The notes under the pieces: generated by a model
The model's input: only the letters and a program-made list of their open reading frames with translations
What the model was told of the DNA's origin: nothing
Databases searched by the model: none
Position numbers and translations under genes: made by a program
Shown here: one piece after another, positions 25,895-36,105 of the stretch
How positions within the stretch are numbered: the first letter of the stretch is position 1
Layout: each line of letters starts with the position of its first letter
Origin: Georgenia sp. EYE_87
Lineage (GTDB): Bacteria > Actinomycetota > Actinomycetes > Actinomycetales > Actinomycetaceae
DNA: 64,000 nt
Reading direction: 5' to 3'
Assembly (NCBI RefSeq): GCF_023148685.1
Contig: NZ_JAHXNL010000002.1
Span: 124,001-188,000 of the forward strand

Positions 25895-26797
25895 ATGGCA
25901 CACGGAGACGTTACGGTCATCGGCTCGGACCACCTGGAGCGAGCGACGGTCGAGCAGGTGCTCGCCCTCGCTGACGCGGTCGCGGCGGCCGACGGCGTGG
26001 CGGCGCTGTCGGAACAGACGCTGCTCGACCTCCGCAGCCCCGTCCGGCCGGTGCGCCACCTGCTCGTCGACGGCGCGACCGCGCAGGGCGGCGGGGCGCT
26101 CGCCGGGTACGCGCAGGTCGACGCCGCCGGGGCGAGCGCCGAGCTGGCGGTCCATCCGGACCACCGCCGCAGCGGCCTCGGTCGGGCCCTCCTGGACGCC
26201 GTCCGGGCGCACGCGCCGGGCGTGGCGGTCTGGGCGCACGGCGACCTGCCGGGGGCCCGCGCCCTGGCCGCCGCGGCCGGCCTGGAACGCGTGCGCGAGC
26301 TGCTCCAGATGGCCCTGGACCTGCCCGAGTGGCGGCGTACCGGGGGCGGGGCGGCAGACGGCGCCCCGGAGATCCGCACGTTCCGGACAGGCGCGGACGA
26401 GGAGGCCTGGGTGCGGCTCAACGCCCGCGCCTTCGCCGACCACCCCGAGCAGGGCCGCATGAGCGTCGCGGACCTGCGTGCGCGCGAGGCGGAGGACTGG
26501 TTCGACCCCACCCTGCTGTGGCTCGTGCCCGCGCCGGACGGCGTCGAGGTCCTCGCGTCCATGTGGGTCAAGGTCGTCCCGGGCGAGGACTCCGGGGAGA
26601 TCTACGCGCTCGGGGTCGACCCCGCCGCGCAGGGCCGCGGCCTCGGCTCGGCGCTCACCGTCCGCGCGCTGGACGAGATGTCGCGGCGCGGGCTGCGGCG
26701 CGCCACGCTGTACGTCGAGGGTGACAACACCGCGGCCCGCCGCACGTACGAGAGGGAAGGGTTCCGGTGCGTCGTCACCGACGTCCAGTACCGATGA
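25895..26797 (+). CDS. mshD: mycothiol synthase (tandem GNAT acetyltransferase)
   Basis: 300 residues forming two GNAT domains. The first has [19 protein letters not shown] (about 86-104). The second has [30 protein letters not shown], and the acetyl-CoA loop [14 protein letters not shown] (about 242-255), all typical of MshD. It acetylates Cys-GlcN-Ins in the last step of mycothiol synthesis, the actinobacterial replacement for glutathione. ATG at 25895 is chosen; another at 25886 is possible. The next gene, ppk, starts 68 bp downstream in the same direction. Confidence 0.93.
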   Translation: MAHGDVTVIGSDHLERATVEQVLALADAVAAADGVAALSEQTLLDLRSPVRPVRHLLVDGATAQGGGALAGYAQVDAAGASAELAVHPDHRRSGLGRALLDAVRAHAPGVAVWAHGDLPGARALAAAAGLERVRELLQMALDLPEWRRTGGGAADGAPEIRTFRTGADEEAWVRLNARAFADHPEQGRMSVADLRAREAEDWFDPTLLWLVPAPDGVEVLASMWVKVVPGEDSGEIYALGVDPAAQGRGLGSALTVRALDEMSRRGLRRATLYVEGDNTAARRTYEREGFRCVVTDVQYR

Positions 26798-26865
26798 GAC
26801 GGCTGGGGGCAGGCCGGCCCGCCGCGGTCACCCGCCGGACACCTTCCGGTGTCACCATTTCATCC

Positions 26866-29346
26866 ATGAGCAACACCGAGGAGATCGACGTGGACGACGA
26901 GCAGAGCCGGGACGACGCCCTGGTGGGCCGGAGCTCGACCGACCACCGCTCGGACGGCACGGCCGGCCCCGTCGGCGACGCGGTGCCGACGGGCGCCCCC
27001 GTCAGCGCCCTCGCCGCTCAGCTGGCCGACGAGGAAGTGCTAGACGGCCTGGAGGACGACGACGACGAGCTGGCGCGCCTCGAGGACGACGACGAGGACG
27101 AGCTCGCCGCCCAGGCGCGTGCCATGGCGCGGGTGCTCTCCGGCGTCTCGGCCTCCTCGGCGTCGCTGACCCGCCAGGTCGAGGAGGCCGAGGCGGAGGC
27201 CGCGCAGGAGGACCTCCCACCGTGGGAGGCCGACCTGCCCGAGGGGCGCTTCGCTGACCGTGAGCTCAGCTGGCTCGCGTTCAACGAGCGGGTCCTGGAG
27301 CAGGCGGAGGACCAGGACGTGCCGATCCTGGAGCGCGCATGGTTCCTGGCGATCTTCGCCTCCAACCTCGACGAGTTCTACATGGTCCGGGTGGCCGGCC
27401 TGAAGCGCCGCATCGCCACCGGCATGGCCGTGACGGCGGCCTCCGGGCTCTCGCCCCGCCAGGTGCTCGACGCGCTCTCCCACCGGGCCAAGGAGCTCGC
27501 CGACCGCCACGCGCGGGTCTTCGCCGAGGACGTCCAGCCCAAGCTCGCCGACGAGGGCATCCAGCTTCTCCACTGGGACGAGCTCAGCGAGAGCGAGCAG
27601 GAGCGCCTGCACAAGTTCTTCCGCAAGCAGATCTTCCCGGTGCTCACCCCGCTGGCCGTGGACCCGGCGCACCCGTTCCCCTACATCTCCGGGCTCTCGC
27701 TCAACCTGGCCGTGCTGGTGCGCAACCCCAACACCGGCAAGGAGCACTTCGCGCGGGTGAAGGTCCCCCCGCTGCTGCCGCGCTTCATCGCCGTCGACTC
27801 CGAGGGACGGCCCTACCGGCCCGAGGACGTCCCGGCCGACGCCGGCGGGCGCACGTCGTTCGTCCCGCTCGAGGAGATCATCGCCCACCACCTCGACACC
27901 CTCTTCCCCGGCATGGAGATCGTCGAGCACCACACCTTCCGCGTCACCCGCAACGAGGACGTCGAGGTCGAGGAGGACGACGCCGAGAACCTTCTCAAGG
28001 CGCTGGAGAAGGAGCTCATGCGGCGCCGCTTCGGGCCCGCCGTGCGCCTGGAGGTGGCCGAGGGCATCAGCCCGCACGTCCTCGACCTGCTCAAGCGCGA
28101 GCTCGGCGTGGTCGACCAGGAGGTCTTCCACCTGGCCGCGCCGCTGGACCTGACGGGCCTGAACGTCATCCACGACCTCGACCGCCCGGCCCTGAAGTAC
28201 CCGAAGTTCGTGCCGGTGACGGCCCAGGGGCTCGCGGAGGTCGAGTCGGCCAGCCCGACCGACTTCTTCGCCGCGATCCGCGAGCGGGACATCCTCCTGC
28301 ACCACCCGTACGACTCGTTCTCGACGTCGGTGCAGCAGTTCATCTCCCAGGCGGCGGCCGACCCGCGGGTGCTCGCCATCAAGCAGACCCTGTACCGCAC
28401 CTCCGGCGACTCGCCGATCGTGGACGCCCTCATCGACGCCGCCAGGGCCGGCAAGCAGGTCCTCGCGATCGTCGAGATCAAGGCGCGGTTCGACGAGGCC
28501 GCGAACATCACCTGGGCGCGCAAGCTCGAGCAGGCGGGCGTGCACGTGGTGTACGGCATCGTCGGGCTCAAGACCCACGCCAAGCTCTGCCTCGTGGTCC
28601 GGCAGGAGCAGGAGGGGCTGCGCCGCTACTGCCACGTCGGCACCGGCAACTACCACCCCAAGACGGCCCGCGGCTACGAGGACCTCGGGCTGCTGACCTG
28701 CGACCGGGACGTCGGCCAGGACCTCACCCGGCTGTTCAACCAGCTCTCCGGCTACGCCCCGCGCACCCGGTTCCACCGGCTCCTCGTCGCGCCGCGGTCC
28801 GTCCGCAGCGGTCTGATCGAGCGCATCGAGCGGGAGATCGTCAACCACCGCGAGGGCCGGCCCGCGTGGGTGAAGTTCAAGATGAACTCCATCGTCGACG
28901 AGAAGATCATCGACGCGCTGTACCGGGCCAGCCAGGCCGGGGTGCCGGTCGACATCGTGGTCCGAGGCATCTGCGCCCTGCGCGCCGGCGTGCCCGGGCT
29001 GAGCGAGAACATCCGCGTCCGGTCCATCCTGGGGCGCTTCCTCGAGCACGCCCGCATCTTCGCCTTCGGCAACGGCGGCGATCCCGAGGTCTGGATCGGC
29101 TCCGCGGACCTCATGCACCGCAACCTCGACCGCCGCGTCGAGGCGCTGATCCGCATCGCAGACCAGGGGCAGATCGACTTCCTCGTCGAGCTCCTCGAGA
29201 CGTCCATGGCCGACTCCACCTCAACCTGGCACCTGGAGCGGGACGGCTGGCACCGCGTGAGCCACGGGGAGGACGGCGAGCGGCTCGAGGACCTCCAGGA
29301 GATGCTCATGGCGCGGGCACGGCGTCGCGTGGTGGCCTCCCGGTGA
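26866..29346 (+). CDS. ppk: polyphosphate kinase 1 with acidic N-terminal extension
   Basis: 826 residues. The first 125 are variable and very acidic ([17 protein letters not shown]). The PPK1 body starts at [20 protein letters not shown]. The autophosphorylated His571 lies in LKTHAKL, and the second active-site His597 in [16 protein letters not shown]-type end motif is [18 protein letters not shown]1 makes inorganic polyphosphate from ATP, reversibly. E. coli PPK is near 690 residues, so the extension is real and could recruit basic partners (inference). The TGA overlaps the GTG of mutT1 by four bases, and the pst genes follow, giving a phosphate storage and uptake block. Confidence 0.95.
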   Translation: MSNTEEIDVDDEQSRDDALVGRSSTDHRSDGTAGPVGDAVPTGAPVSALAAQLADEEVLDGLEDDDDELARLEDDDEDELAAQARAMARVLSGVSASSASLTRQVEEAEAEAAQEDLPPWEADLPEGRFADRELSWLAFNERVLEQAEDQDVPILERAWFLAIFASNLDEFYMVRVAGLKRRIATGMAVTAASGLSPRQVLDALSHRAKELADRHARVFAEDVQPKLADEGIQLLHWDELSESEQERLHKFFRKQIFPVLTPLAVDPAHPFPYISGLSLNLAVLVRNPNTGKEHFARVKVPPLLPRFIAVDSEGRPYRPEDVPADAGGRTSFVPLEEIIAHHLDTLFPGMEIVEHHTFRVTRNEDVEVEEDDAENLLKALEKELMRRRFGPAVRLEVAEGISPHVLDLLKRELGVVDQEVFHLAAPLDLTGLNVIHDLDRPALKYPKFVPVTAQGLAEVESASPTDFFAAIRERDILLHHPYDSFSTSVQQFISQAAADPRVLAIKQTLYRTSGDSPIVDALIDAARAGKQVLAIVEIKARFDEAANITWARKLEQAGVHVVYGIVGLKTHAKLCLVVRQEQEGLRRYCHVGTGNYHPKTARGYEDLGLLTCDRDVGQDLTRLFNQLSGYAPRTRFHRLLVAPRSVRSGLIERIEREIVNHREGRPAWVKFKMNSIVDEKIIDALYRASQAGVPVDIVVRGICALRAGVPGLSENIRVRSILGRFLEHARIFAFGNGGDPEVWIGSADLMHRNLDRRVEALIRIADQGQIDFLVELLETSMADSTSTWHLERDGWHRVSHGEDGERLEDLQEMLMARARRRVVASR

Positions 29347-30311
29347 CGAGCCGGCCCGAGGTCCAGGCCGCCGGCGCGCTCGTGTGGCGGGTGCGCAACC
29401 GCAAGCTCGAGGTGCTCCTCGTCCATCGCCCCCGGTACGACGACTGGGCGTGGCCGAAGGGCAAGGTCGAGCCGGGGGAGACCGTGGTCGAGTGCGCGGC
29501 CCGCGAGGTCGCGGAGGAGACCGGGGTGCATGCCGCGCTCGGGCAGCCGCTGCCCACGGTGCGCCACCGCCTGGAGGACGGCCGTACCAAGGTCACGCAC
29601 TACTGGGCGGCGCAGGAGCTGTACGAGGACTCGCAGAGCCGCAACGGCCGCGGGGACGTCGCGCCGGCCAGGCTCACCGAGATCGACGGCGTCCGCTGGA
29701 TCGACGCCGGCCAGGCGTCGAAGGTGCTCACCTACCCCCACGACCGCGACCCGCTGTGGGCCCTGCTCGACCAGTGGAAGGACGAGCGCCTGCGGACCTG
29801 GACCATGATCGTGGTCCGGCATGCGCGCGCCCGGAAGCGCTCGGCGTGGAAAGGCGGGGAGGCGACCCGCCCGCTCACCCCGGCGGGCCAGGTCCAGGCC
29901 GCCAACCTCGTGCCGCTGCTGACGGCCTACGGGGTGGAGGAGGTCATGACCTCCCCCTGGGAGCGCTGCGCCGCTACCGTGCGGCCGTACCTGGAGGCCA
30001 CCGGCATCGGTGCCGAGCTGCGGCCCGAGCTGACCGAGGCAGCGCACGAGAAGAAGTCGAAGCCGGTCAAGGAGCTCGTCCGCCGGGAGCTGACCACGCG
30101 GGACGTGCCGGTCGCCATCTGCACCCACCGACCGGTGCTCCCCACCGTGGTGGCCCAGATCGCGGAGCGGTCCCCGCACCGCATCATGAAGCAGGTCCCG
30201 GAGTCGGACCCGTGGCTGCGCACGGCGGAGATCCTCGTGGTCCACGTGGCGAAGCGGCCCGGGCGCAGCGCCGTCGTCGCGGCCCTCGAGAAGCACCGCG
30301 CGCGGTCCTGA
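29343..30311 (+). CDS. mutT1: MutT1-type protein: NUDIX hydrolase fused to histidine phosphatase domain
   Basis: 322 residues. The NUDIX box [20 protein letters not shown] with following TG lies near residue 40; a histidine-phosphatase-like domain begins with [13 protein letters not shown] near 160 and has the later TSPWERC and CTHRPVL motifs. This two-domain layout is that of mycobacterial MutT1, which hydrolyses 8-oxo-dGTP and diadenosine polyphosphates. It starts at a GTG overlapping the ppk stop, so it is translationally coupled to ppk. A weak 7-bp hairpin (30315-30332) follows. Confidence 0.9.
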   Translation: MTSRPEVQAAGALVWRVRNRKLEVLLVHRPRYDDWAWPKGKVEPGETVVECAAREVAEETGVHAALGQPLPTVRHRLEDGRTKVTHYWAAQELYEDSQSRNGRGDVAPARLTEIDGVRWIDAGQASKVLTYPHDRDPLWALLDQWKDERLRTWTMIVVRHARARKRSAWKGGEATRPLTPAGQVQAANLVPLLTAYGVEEVMTSPWERCAATVRPYLEATGIGAELRPELTEAAHEKKSKPVKELVRRELTTRDVPVAICTHRPVLPTVVAQIAERSPHRIMKQVPESDPWLRTAEILVVHVAKRPGRSAVVAALEKHRARS

Positions 30312-30340
30312 CGGCCGGCGGCCCTCCGCCGGACGGCGCG

Positions 30341-30400
30341 TCGGCGTCCCGACGGCGGGCCGGACGTCCCGACGGCGGTCCGGACGTCCCGACGGCGGGC
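30341..30400. repeat. 20-nt tandem repeat, three copies
   Basis: Three units, 30341-30360, 30361-30380 and 30381-30400, share the core CGTCCCGACGGCGG. They lie between mutT1 and the pstS promoter. With the following sequence they fill the 278-nt gap 30312-30589, in which I see no gene. Confidence 0.9.
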
Positions 30401-30485
30401 CAGAGGCGCGCTCCGGGCCGCGCACCATTCCGGTCGCACTGCCCCCGATGACCGTTGCCGAACTGTGACGGAACGAACAACGCAT

Positions 30486-30507
30486 GTTCACCCACCGTTC
30501 ACCGTCC
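30486..30507 (+). promoter_or_regulatory. PHO box of the first pstS gene
   Basis: Two adjacent 11-nt units GTTCACCCACC and GTTCACCGTCC, the streptomycete PhoP direct-repeat element. Downstream the sequence GGACACC lies 12 nt after the box and the likely -10 (TACGGT, 30535-30540, within TGCCTACGGT) 28 nt after it. The same arrangement occurs in front of pstC. Confidence 0.82.
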
Positions 30508-30589
30508 GACCGCACCGCGGACACCCTGCCTGCCTACGGTCAGAGCTGGTCGGGCGCCCTGGTTCCGGCCCACCGAGACAGAGGATGGA

Positions 30590-31720
30590 ATGACCGTGAA
30601 GCTTGCAGGTAGCCGCCGTATGGCGGGAGTTGCCGCAATCAGCGCTCTGGCGATCACCCTTGCGGCCTGCGGGGGCAGCGAGGCCGACGAGGCCACCGAG
30701 GCCGGCGGCGAGGACACCGCCGCCGAGCTCTCCGGTACGCTGCCCGGAGCCGGCGCGTCGTCGCAGGAGAACGCGATGAACGGCTGGCTGGCCGGTTTCA
30801 CCGAGCAGTACCCCGACGTGCAGGCCTCCTACGACCCGGTCGGGTCCGGCACCGGCCGCGAGCAGTTCATCAACGGCGCCACCCTCTTCGGTGGCACCGA
30901 CTCCAAGTTCGACGAGGAGGAGCTGGCCGCCGGCGCCGAGCGCTGCTACGGCGGCGAGGTCGTCGAGCTGCCGCTGTACATCTCCCCGATCGCCGTGGCC
31001 TACAACCTGCCCGGCGTCGAGGCGGAGAACCTCAACCTCGAGCCGGAGACCCTCGCCGCGATCTTCAACGGCGACATCACCAGGTGGAACGACCCGGCGA
31101 TCGCCGAGTCGAACCCCGACGTCGAGCTGCCCGACCTGGACATCGTCCCGGTCAACCGCTCCGACGACTCCGGCACCACGGAGAACTTCACCGAGTACCT
31201 CGCCGCCGCCGCGGGCGACGCCTGGCCGCACGAGGCCAGCGAGACCTGGCCGATCTCCGGCACCCAGTCCGGCGCCCAGACCTCCGGCGTCGTCTCGACG
31301 CTCCAGGCCGCCGAGGGCACCATCGCCTACCTCGACGCCTCCCAGGTGCCCGAGGGCTTCGGAACCGTGGCCGTCGGCGTGGGTGAGGAGTTCGTGCCGT
31401 TCTCCCCCGAGGCCGCCGCGGCCGTCGTCGACGCCTCCCCGGCCGCCGAGGACGCCACCGACCTGCGCCTGACCATCGACCTGGCCCGCGACACCGAGGA
31501 GTCGGGCGCCTACCCGATCGTCCTGGTCTCCTACACGATGGCCTGCTCCGTCTACGAGACCGAGCAGGACGCCGAGAACGTCAAGGCCCTGCTGACCTAC
31601 ATCGCCTCCGAGGAGGGCCAGCAGCGCGCGGCCGACCCGACGGTCGCTGGCTCCGCCCCGATCTCCGAGGACCTGCGCACCAAGGTCACCGCCGCGATCG
31701 AGCAGATCTCCGTCGCCTGA
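30590..31720 (+). CDS. pstS: phosphate ABC transporter substrate-binding lipoprotein PstS (first copy)
   Basis: 376 residues. A lipoprotein signal with lipobox LAAC (Cys27) anchors it outside the membrane. The binding fold begins with LSGTLPGAGASSQENAMNGW and YDPVGSGTGREQF (the SGxG phosphate loop), and RSDDSGTTENFTEYL supplies further phosphate ligands. It delivers phosphate to PstC-PstA. Start ATG at 30590 lies after GAGGATGG and gives the correct signal peptide; the longer frame has none. A PHO box upstream predicts induction on phosphate limitation. A close paralogue follows directly. Confidence 0.95.
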   Translation: MTVKLAGSRRMAGVAAISALAITLAACGGSEADEATEAGGEDTAAELSGTLPGAGASSQENAMNGWLAGFTEQYPDVQASYDPVGSGTGREQFINGATLFGGTDSKFDEEELAAGAERCYGGEVVELPLYISPIAVAYNLPGVEAENLNLEPETLAAIFNGDITRWNDPAIAESNPDVELPDLDIVPVNRSDDSGTTENFTEYLAAAAGDAWPHEASETWPISGTQSGAQTSGVVSTLQAAEGTIAYLDASQVPEGFGTVAVGVGEEFVPFSPEAAAAVVDASPAAEDATDLRLTIDLARDTEESGAYPIVLVSYTMACSVYETEQDAENVKALLTYIASEEGQQRAADPTVAGSAPISEDLRTKVTAAIEQISVA

Positions 31721-31832
31721 CGCTGAGCGCCACCGCCACGGGCGGGGTCGTCCCGCCGGGGGAACCCGGTACGGCACGGCCCCGCCCGTCGTCGTGCCCG
31801 CCCCGGAAATGGTCCCGGCCCCTCCGTCCGCC

Positions 31833-31838
31833 TAGAGT
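31833..31838 (+). promoter_or_regulatory. candidate -10 box of the second pstS gene
   Basis: TAGAGT stands 39 nt before the start codon of the second pstS. The same hexamer precedes the metY leader frame. No GTTCACC repeat is present in this gap, so the second copy seems to have a PHO-independent promoter. Confidence 0.4.
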
Positions 31839-31877
31839 GTGGCGCGGCACAGCGGGCGGACGTCAGGAGGGAACCAG

Positions 31878-32966
31878 GTGCGGGCACCATCTCGGAGGGC
31901 CGGGATCGCGGTGACCGCGTCCATCCTCGCTCTCTCCCTCGCGGCCTGCGGCTCCGACGACGTCGGATCGGGCCTGTCGGGCTCCCTCCCCGGGGCGGGC
32001 GCCTCCTCCCAGGAGGTCGCCATGACCGCGTGGCTCGCCGGGATGAACGACGCCCACCCGGGGGTGCTCGTCTCGTACGACCCCGTCGGGTCGGGCACCG
32101 GGCGGGAGATGTTCCTCAACAGCGCCATCCTCTTCGCCGGCTCCGACGCCGCGATGAGCGAGGAGGAGCTCGAGAAGGGACGGGACCGGTGCTTCGGCGG
32201 CGAGGTCGTCGAGCTGCCGCTGTACATCTCCCCGATCGCGGTGGCCTACAACCTCCCCGGTCTGGGCGCCGAGCACCTCAACCTCACGCCGGAGACGCTG
32301 GCCGGGATCTTCAACGGCGACATCACCACGTGGGACGACCCGGCCATCGTGGAGACGAACCCCGACGTAGAGCTGCCCGGCACGGAGATCGTCCCGGTGA
32401 ACCGGTCCGACGACTCGGGCACGACGGAGAACTTCACGGAGTACCTCGCCGAGGCGGCCGGTGAGGCCTGGCCGCACGAGCCCGGGGAGACCTGGCCGAT
32501 CTCCGGGACCCAGTCCGGCACCCAGACGTCGGGCGTCGTCACCACGATGCAGGCGGCGGAGGGGACCATCGGCTACGTCGACGCCGCCCAGGTCCCCGAC
32601 GACCTCGGGACCGTCGCGGTCGGTGTGGGTGAGGAGTTCGTGCCGTTCTCCCCGGAGGCCGCGGCCGCCGTCGTCGACGTCTCACCTCCGGCGGAGGACG
32701 CGACGGACCTACGGCTGACCATCGACCTGGCCCGCGACACCTCGGAGTCGGGCACCTACCCGATCGTCCTCATCTCCTACACGATCGCCTGCTCGCGCTA
32801 CGAGTCGGAGCAGGACGCGGAGAACGTCCGGGCCCTGCTGAGCTACATCGCCTCCGAGGAGGGGCAGACGCGGACGGCCGACCCCTCCGTGGCCGGCTCC
32901 GCCCCGATCTCGGAGGACCTGCGCAGCAGGGTCACCGCCGCGATCGACCAGATCACGGTCGCCTGA
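31878..32966 (+). CDS. pstS: phosphate ABC transporter substrate-binding lipoprotein PstS (second copy)
   Basis: 362 residues from a GTG with AGGAGG seven bases ahead. Lipobox LAAC near residue 23. It matches the first PstS along its whole length, including identical VVELPLYISPIAVAYNLPG, NRSDDSGTTENFTEYLA and the C-terminal SVAGSAPISEDLR region, so it is a tandem duplicate. The two differ mainly in the spacer after the lipid anchor (shorter here) and in scattered surface residues. All visible phosphate-binding residues are kept. It probably feeds the same PstC-PstA channel, perhaps at another affinity or condition, since it lacks a PHO box of its own. Confidence 0.94.
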   Translation: MRAPSRRAGIAVTASILALSLAACGSDDVGSGLSGSLPGAGASSQEVAMTAWLAGMNDAHPGVLVSYDPVGSGTGREMFLNSAILFAGSDAAMSEEELEKGRDRCFGGEVVELPLYISPIAVAYNLPGLGAEHLNLTPETLAGIFNGDITTWDDPAIVETNPDVELPGTEIVPVNRSDDSGTTENFTEYLAEAAGEAWPHEPGETWPISGTQSGTQTSGVVTTMQAAEGTIGYVDAAQVPDDLGTVAVGVGEEFVPFSPEAAAAVVDVSPPAEDATDLRLTIDLARDTSESGTYPIVLISYTIACSRYESEQDAENVRALLSYIASEEGQTRTADPSVAGSAPISEDLRSRVTAAIDQITVA

Positions 32967-33029
32967 GGCGGGTCCGGGACCGTGCGACATACCGGATCGC
33001 GGACGCCTGTGAGGGAGACGACAGGCGCA

Positions 33030-33051
33030 GTTCACCGTCCGTTCACCTTGC
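33030..33051 (+). promoter_or_regulatory. PHO box upstream of pstC
   Basis: Units GTTCACCGTCC and GTTCACCTTGC are adjacent. GGACACC starts 12 nt and the likely -10 TAAGGT (33079-33084, within TGCCTAAGGT) 28 nt after the box, exactly as before the first pstS. This gives pstCAB a separate, similarly controlled promoter. Confidence 0.82.
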
Positions 33052-33193
33052 GCCTGCCTCATGGACACCGGCTCTGCCTAAGGTGCAGGGCGTCGGCTGT
33101 CGTGCCCCCGCAGTCACCTGCGTCCCCCAGCGCAGGCGCCGACCCGGTCCTTTCGTACCGCTGACCCCCGAACCGCTACCACCCGGAGGACCC

Positions 33194-34177
33194 GTGGCAA
33201 CCGTCACCACTCCTGACGCCCCGCCCGGGCGCGCCCCAGCCCCACGGCTGGGCGACGCGCCGGGCCGCCTGGGGAACAAGGTCTTCGCCGGCGTCTCCAC
33301 CGGCGCCGGCATCACCATCCTCATCATCCTGGCAGCGGTGGCGGGCTTCCTCGTCCTGCGGTCGTGGCCAGCGATCACGGCCTCGCAGGAGGACTACGAC
33401 ACCGTCGGGTTCATGCAGGGGAAGGGCCTGTGGGCCTACATCGCCCCGCTGATCTTCGGCACCCTGCTCTCCTCGGTGATCGCGCTGATCATCGCCGTGC
33501 CGCTGAGCATCGCCATCGCTCTGTTCATCTCGCACTACGCGCCGCGCCGCGCCGCACAGGGACTGGGGTACCTGGTCGACCTGCTCGCCGCGATCCCGTC
33601 CGTGGTCTACGGCATGTGGGGCATGTCCTGGCTCGTCCCCCAGCTCCAGCCCTTCTTCGAGTGGCTGTCCGGCACCCTGGGGTTCATCCCGCTGTTCGCC
33701 GACTTCCAGGCGCCGGCGAAGAACGTCATGTCCGCCGGCATCGTGCTGGCCGTGATGATCCTGCCGATCATCACGGCGACCATCCGGGAGGTCTTCCTGC
33801 AGACCCCGCGCCTGCACGAGGAGGCCTCCCTGGCGCTGGGATCCACGCGCTGGGAGATGATCCGGATGGCCGTCTTCCCGTTCGGCCGCTCAGGCATCAT
33901 CAGCGCCTCGATGCTTGGCCTCGGCCGCGCGCTCGGCGAGACGATGGCCGTCCTGATGATCCTGTCGCCCGGGTTCCTCATCAACTTCTACCTGCTCAGG
34001 CCCGGCCAGCACCAGTCGATCGCCGCGAACATCGCGAACCAGTTCCCGGAGGCCTCGGGCCTGGGCGCTGACGTGCTCATCGCGACCGGGCTCGCCCTCT
34101 TCGCCATCACCTTCGGCGTGAACCTGCTCGCCCGCTGGATCATCGCGCGCCGCGCCGAGTTCTCGGGAGCGAACTGA
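33194..34177 (+). CDS. pstC: phosphate ABC transporter permease PstC
   Basis: 327 residues from a GTG after GGAGGA. Six membrane helices; the ABC permease EAA loop reads EEASLALGSTRWEMIRMAVFPFGRSGIISA, and LVDLLAAIPSVVYGMWG is the PstC-typical segment. It forms the membrane channel with PstA. The upstream frame to 33083 runs through the promoter region and is rejected. The stop TGA shares its last base with the ATG of pstA. Confidence 0.95.
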   Translation: MATVTTPDAPPGRAPAPRLGDAPGRLGNKVFAGVSTGAGITILIILAAVAGFLVLRSWPAITASQEDYDTVGFMQGKGLWAYIAPLIFGTLLSSVIALIIAVPLSIAIALFISHYAPRRAAQGLGYLVDLLAAIPSVVYGMWGMSWLVPQLQPFFEWLSGTLGFIPLFADFQAPAKNVMSAGIVLAVMILPIITATIREVFLQTPRLHEEASLALGSTRWEMIRMAVFPFGRSGIISASMLGLGRALGETMAVLMILSPGFLINFYLLRPGQHQSIAANIANQFPEASGLGADVLIATGLALFAITFGVNLLARWIIARRAEFSGAN

Positions 34178-35223
34178 TGACCATCACCACCGCCCCCACT
34201 CTCCAGCGCGCCGGCCGCCTGCCGCGGTGGGCGCCCTGGGCGATCCTCGCCGGCGCCTTCGCCGTCGCGTTCCTGTTCCTCGGCGTGACCTCGGAGCCGA
34301 CGATCGCGTCCGTGGCGCTCGTCGGGGGAATCCTTTTCGTCGGGGCCACCTGGGCCGCGTCGCGCGCCGTCGAGGGCCCGCGCCGGGCCAAGGACCGCCT
34401 GGCCACGTCCCTCGTCACCGGGGCGTTCATCCTGGCGATGATCCCTCTCGTCTCGCTGGTGTGGATCGTCCTCGCCGAGGGTGCGTCCCTGATGAGCTGG
34501 GACTTCCTCACCACGGACATGACCGGCATCTTCGGCGACATGCGGGAGGGCGGCGCCCTCCACGCGATCATCGGCACCCTGTGGGTGACCGGCATCGCCT
34601 CGCTGATCTCGATCCCGCTGGGCATCTTCACCGCGATCTACCTCGTCGAGTACGGCAAGGGCCGCCTCGCGCGGGCGATCACGATCCTGGTGGACGTGAT
34701 GACCGGCATCCCGTCGATCGTCGCCGGCCTCTTCGCCTTCGCCTTCTTCACGATCATCGTCGGGCCGGCCTACCGCTCCGCGTTCATGGGTGCCATCGCC
34801 CTCGCCGTCCTCATGACCCCCGTGGTCGTGCGCTCGGTCGAGGAGATGCTCCGGCTCGTCCCCAACGAGCTGCGAGAGGCGTCCTACGCGCTCGGCGTGC
34901 CGAAGTGGCTCACCGTGGTCAAGGTCGTGCTGCGCACCGCCATCGCGGGCATCACCACCGGCGTGATGATCGCCATCGCCCGGGTCATCGGCGAGACGGC
35001 CCCGCTGCTGATGACCACCGGCATCATCGCGACCACCAACAACGACCCGTTCGAGGGCCGCATGGCTACGCTCCCCGTGTTCGCCTACCGCCAGTACGCC
35101 CAGGGCGGCGTCGGCGTCGAGCGCGCCTGGGCGGCCGCGCTCACCCTGGTGGCCATCGTCATGCTGCTCAACCTCGTGGCCCGCCTCGTGAGCCGGTACT
35201 TCTCGCCGAAGGGCATCTCGTGA
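34177..35223 (+). CDS. pstA: phosphate ABC transporter permease PstA
   Basis: 348 residues. Two extra N-terminal helices (about 18-60) precede the six-helix permease core. The EAA loop is ELREASYALGVPKWLTVVKVVLRTA, and DVMTGIPSIVAGLF is the PstA counterpart of the PstC motif. It pairs with PstC. One-base overlap with pstC means tight translational coupling. Confidence 0.95.
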   Translation: MTITTAPTLQRAGRLPRWAPWAILAGAFAVAFLFLGVTSEPTIASVALVGGILFVGATWAASRAVEGPRRAKDRLATSLVTGAFILAMIPLVSLVWIVLAEGASLMSWDFLTTDMTGIFGDMREGGALHAIIGTLWVTGIASLISIPLGIFTAIYLVEYGKGRLARAITILVDVMTGIPSIVAGLFAFAFFTIIVGPAYRSAFMGAIALAVLMTPVVVRSVEEMLRLVPNELREASYALGVPKWLTVVKVVLRTAIAGITTGVMIAIARVIGETAPLLMTTGIIATTNNDPFEGRMATLPVFAYRQYAQGGVGVERAWAAALTLVAIVMLLNLVARLVSRYFSPKGIS

Positions 35224-35313
35224 CCCGGTCCGTCGCGCGCCGCTCCGCGCGCCACCCCCGCCCCCTCCGCCCCGCCAGCGCGGGCCGCGCCGCCGGCCCC
35301 GGAAGGAACCCCC

Positions 35314-36093
35314 ATGTCTAAGCGCATCGACGTCAAGGACCTCAACGTCTACTACGGGGACTTCCTCGCGGTCGAGGGCGTCAACATGACCATCGAGCCC
35401 CGGTCCGTCACCGCGCTGATCGGCCCCTCGGGCTGCGGCAAGTCGACCTTCCTGCGCACGCTCAACCGCATGCACGAGGTCATCCCCGGCGCCCGCGTCG
35501 AGGGCGAGGCCCTCATGGACGGCCAGAACCTCTACGCCTCGGACGTCGACCCGGTGCAGGTGCGCCGCCAGGTGGGCATGGTCTTCCAGCGGCCGAACCC
35601 GTTCCCCACCATGTCCATCGCGGACAACGTGCTCGCCGGCGTCAAGCTGAACAACAACCGCATCAAGAAGTCCGACGCGGAGGCGCTGGTCGAGGAGTCG
35701 CTCCGGGGTGCCAACCTGTGGAACGAGGTGAAGGACCGCCTCGACCGGCCCGGCTCGTCCCTCTCCGGCGGCCAGCAGCAGCGGCTGTGCATCGCCCGCG
35801 CGATCGCGGTCAAGCCGCAGGTGCTCCTCATGGACGAGCCGTGCTCGGCCCTCGACCCGATCTCGACGCTCGCCATCGAGGACCTCATGGCCGAGCTGAA
35901 GGACGAGTACACGATCGTCATCGTGACCCACAACATGCAGCAGGCGGCCCGCGTCTCCGACCGCACCGGCTTCTTCAACATCGCCGGCACCGGCAAGCCC
36001 GGGCACCTCATCGAGATGGACGACACCGAGAAGATGTTCTCCTCGCCGTCCGTGAAGGACACCGAGGACTACATCTCCGGCCGCTTCGGGTGA
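35314..36093 (+). CDS. pstB: phosphate ABC transporter ATP-binding protein PstB
   Basis: 259 residues, the standard PstB length. Walker [10 protein letters not shown], the PstB-specific [18 protein letters not shown] and [13 protein letters not shown], signature [15 protein letters not shown], Walker [13 protein letters not shown] and switch [13 protein letters not shown]. It energises phosphate uptake. GGAAGGA lies ahead of the ATG. It is the last pst gene; the usual phoU is absent here, and a strong hairpin follows. Confidence 0.96.
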   Translation: MSKRIDVKDLNVYYGDFLAVEGVNMTIEPRSVTALIGPSGCGKSTFLRTLNRMHEVIPGARVEGEALMDGQNLYASDVDPVQVRRQVGMVFQRPNPFPTMSIADNVLAGVKLNNNRIKKSDAEALVEESLRGANLWNEVKDRLDRPGSSLSGGQQQRLCIARAIAVKPQVLLMDEPCSALDPISTLAIEDLMAELKDEYTIVIVTHNMQQAARVSDRTGFFNIAGTGKPGHLIEMDDTEKMFSSPSVKDTEDYISGRFG

Positions 36094-36105
36094 GCCGGCA
36101 CCGCT

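Noticed and set aside
23432-26443. Long minus-strand open frame opposite the acyl-CoA dehydrogenase and mshD genes
   Set aside because: Low-complexity Arg/Gly/Val sequence with no motif; the sense strand carries clear enzymes.
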